Positions 12,890 to 13,056 of a stretch of DNA of 13,056 bases are shown here, piece after piece; the first letter of the stretch is position 1; every line of letters starts with the position of its first letter. A model generated the notes under the pieces. That model did no database searches, was not told the DNA's origin, and saw only the letters and a program-made list of their open reading frames with translations. The DNA comes from Spirochaetaceae bacterium (lineage in GTDB: Bacteria > Spirochaetota > Spirochaetia > Treponematales > Breznakiellaceae): contig JAISDG010000209.1 in assembly GCA_031265015.1 (NCBI GenBank), positions 1 through 13,056 of the forward strand, given 5' to 3'. Position numbers and translations under genes: made by a program.

Positions 12890-13053
12890 CCCGCTTTTCC
12901 CTCCGCCGGCATTACCCGGATCAGGTTCAAGGGTTTAAAGCGTAAGGCCGCTTTCTCTCAGCCGCACCTGAAGAACAGCGCCCTACAGCGCCGGTTCTTC
13001 AAGGCATTTTGCCCCGCAAAATGCCGCAGCTCCCCACTTACCGCATCATAGGG
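12890..13053 (-). ncRNA. TPP (THI-box) riboswitch
   Basis: The minus strand has the conserved parts in order: GGGGAGC (13035-13029), CTGAGAG (12961-12955), and the long box CCTTGAACCTGATCCGGGTA followed by ATGCCGGCGGAGGG (down to 12899). CTGAGA is the pyrimidine-binding segment, and the last box builds the pyrophosphate-binding arm. Between the first two lies an unusually large P3 region with two hairpins: a perfect 10-bp stem (GGCATTTTGC/GCAAAATGCC, 3-nt loop, 13003-13025) and an 8-bp stem (TGAAGAAC/GTTCTTCA, 12969-13001). The 5' end of P1 is near or beyond the right edge, and the promoter is outside the window. With the terminator downstream it should switch off the thiamine uptake operon when TPP is plentiful. 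Confidence 0.95.
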
Positions 13054-13056
13054 CGG

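Noticed and set aside
12930..12942. A further copy of the nrdG palindrome (GGGTTTAAAGCG)
   Set aside because: It is part of the TPP riboswitch core and matches only half of the unit.

Overview
The window is a gene-dense, G+C-rich stretch of bacterial chromosome carrying about eleven genes with short gaps. The organism is most probably a spirochaete of the Treponema type, perhaps one of the G+C-rich gut treponemes. This is an inference from gene content (an oxygen-sensitive class III ribonucleotide reductase, a PTS enzyme I standing alone, small lipoproteins with relaxed lipoboxes, a HEAT-repeat partner) and from protein resemblance, not from a search. No rRNA, tRNA, insertion sequence, phage gene or CRISPR array was seen.

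Layout. (1) Positions 1-3723, minus strand: an anaerobic deoxyribonucleotide operon in the order nrdR, nrdD, a small glycyl-radical/thioredoxin-like fusion, nrdG (running off the left edge). It is driven by a promoter overlapped by two NrdR boxes. NrdD ends just after its zinc-binding motif and lacks the glycyl-radical loop. That loop (RIVGYYR) sits in the next, separately translated gene, fused to a CPGC thioredoxin-like domain. NrdG carries an in-frame palindromic repeat insertion and has no ATG, GTG or TTG start. (2) 3724-4999, plus strand: a GT4 glycosyltransferase with a promoter placed so that transcription would begin at its ATG. (3) 5012-6327, minus strand: a lipoprotein gene followed by a HEAT-repeat gene with a signal peptide, from a promoter that also looks leaderless. 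(4) 6404-9657, plus strand: ptsI (PTS enzyme I) followed 21 nt later by der (double GTPase for ribosome assembly). (5) 9658-9757: a 100-nt convergent gap holding an inverted repeat. (6) 9758-13056, minus strand: a TPP riboswitch with a strong intrinsic terminator, then a thiamine-binding MTH1187/YkoF-type protein, an ABC permease, a THI5/NMT1-like binding lipoprotein and an ATPase. This is a thiamine or thiamine-pyrimidine uptake operon shut off by TPP.

How the genes work together: NrdR senses nucleotide state and represses its own operon. NrdG would install a glycyl radical on the small fusion protein, which must dock with NrdD to form the active reductase, with the attached redoxin as a possible electron donor. 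The thi operon imports a vitamin precursor under riboswitch control. The most interesting points are the split reductase with its redoxin fusion, the palindromic insert and missing normal start in nrdG, and three first genes that look leaderless while genes inside operons have clear Shine-Dalgarno sites.
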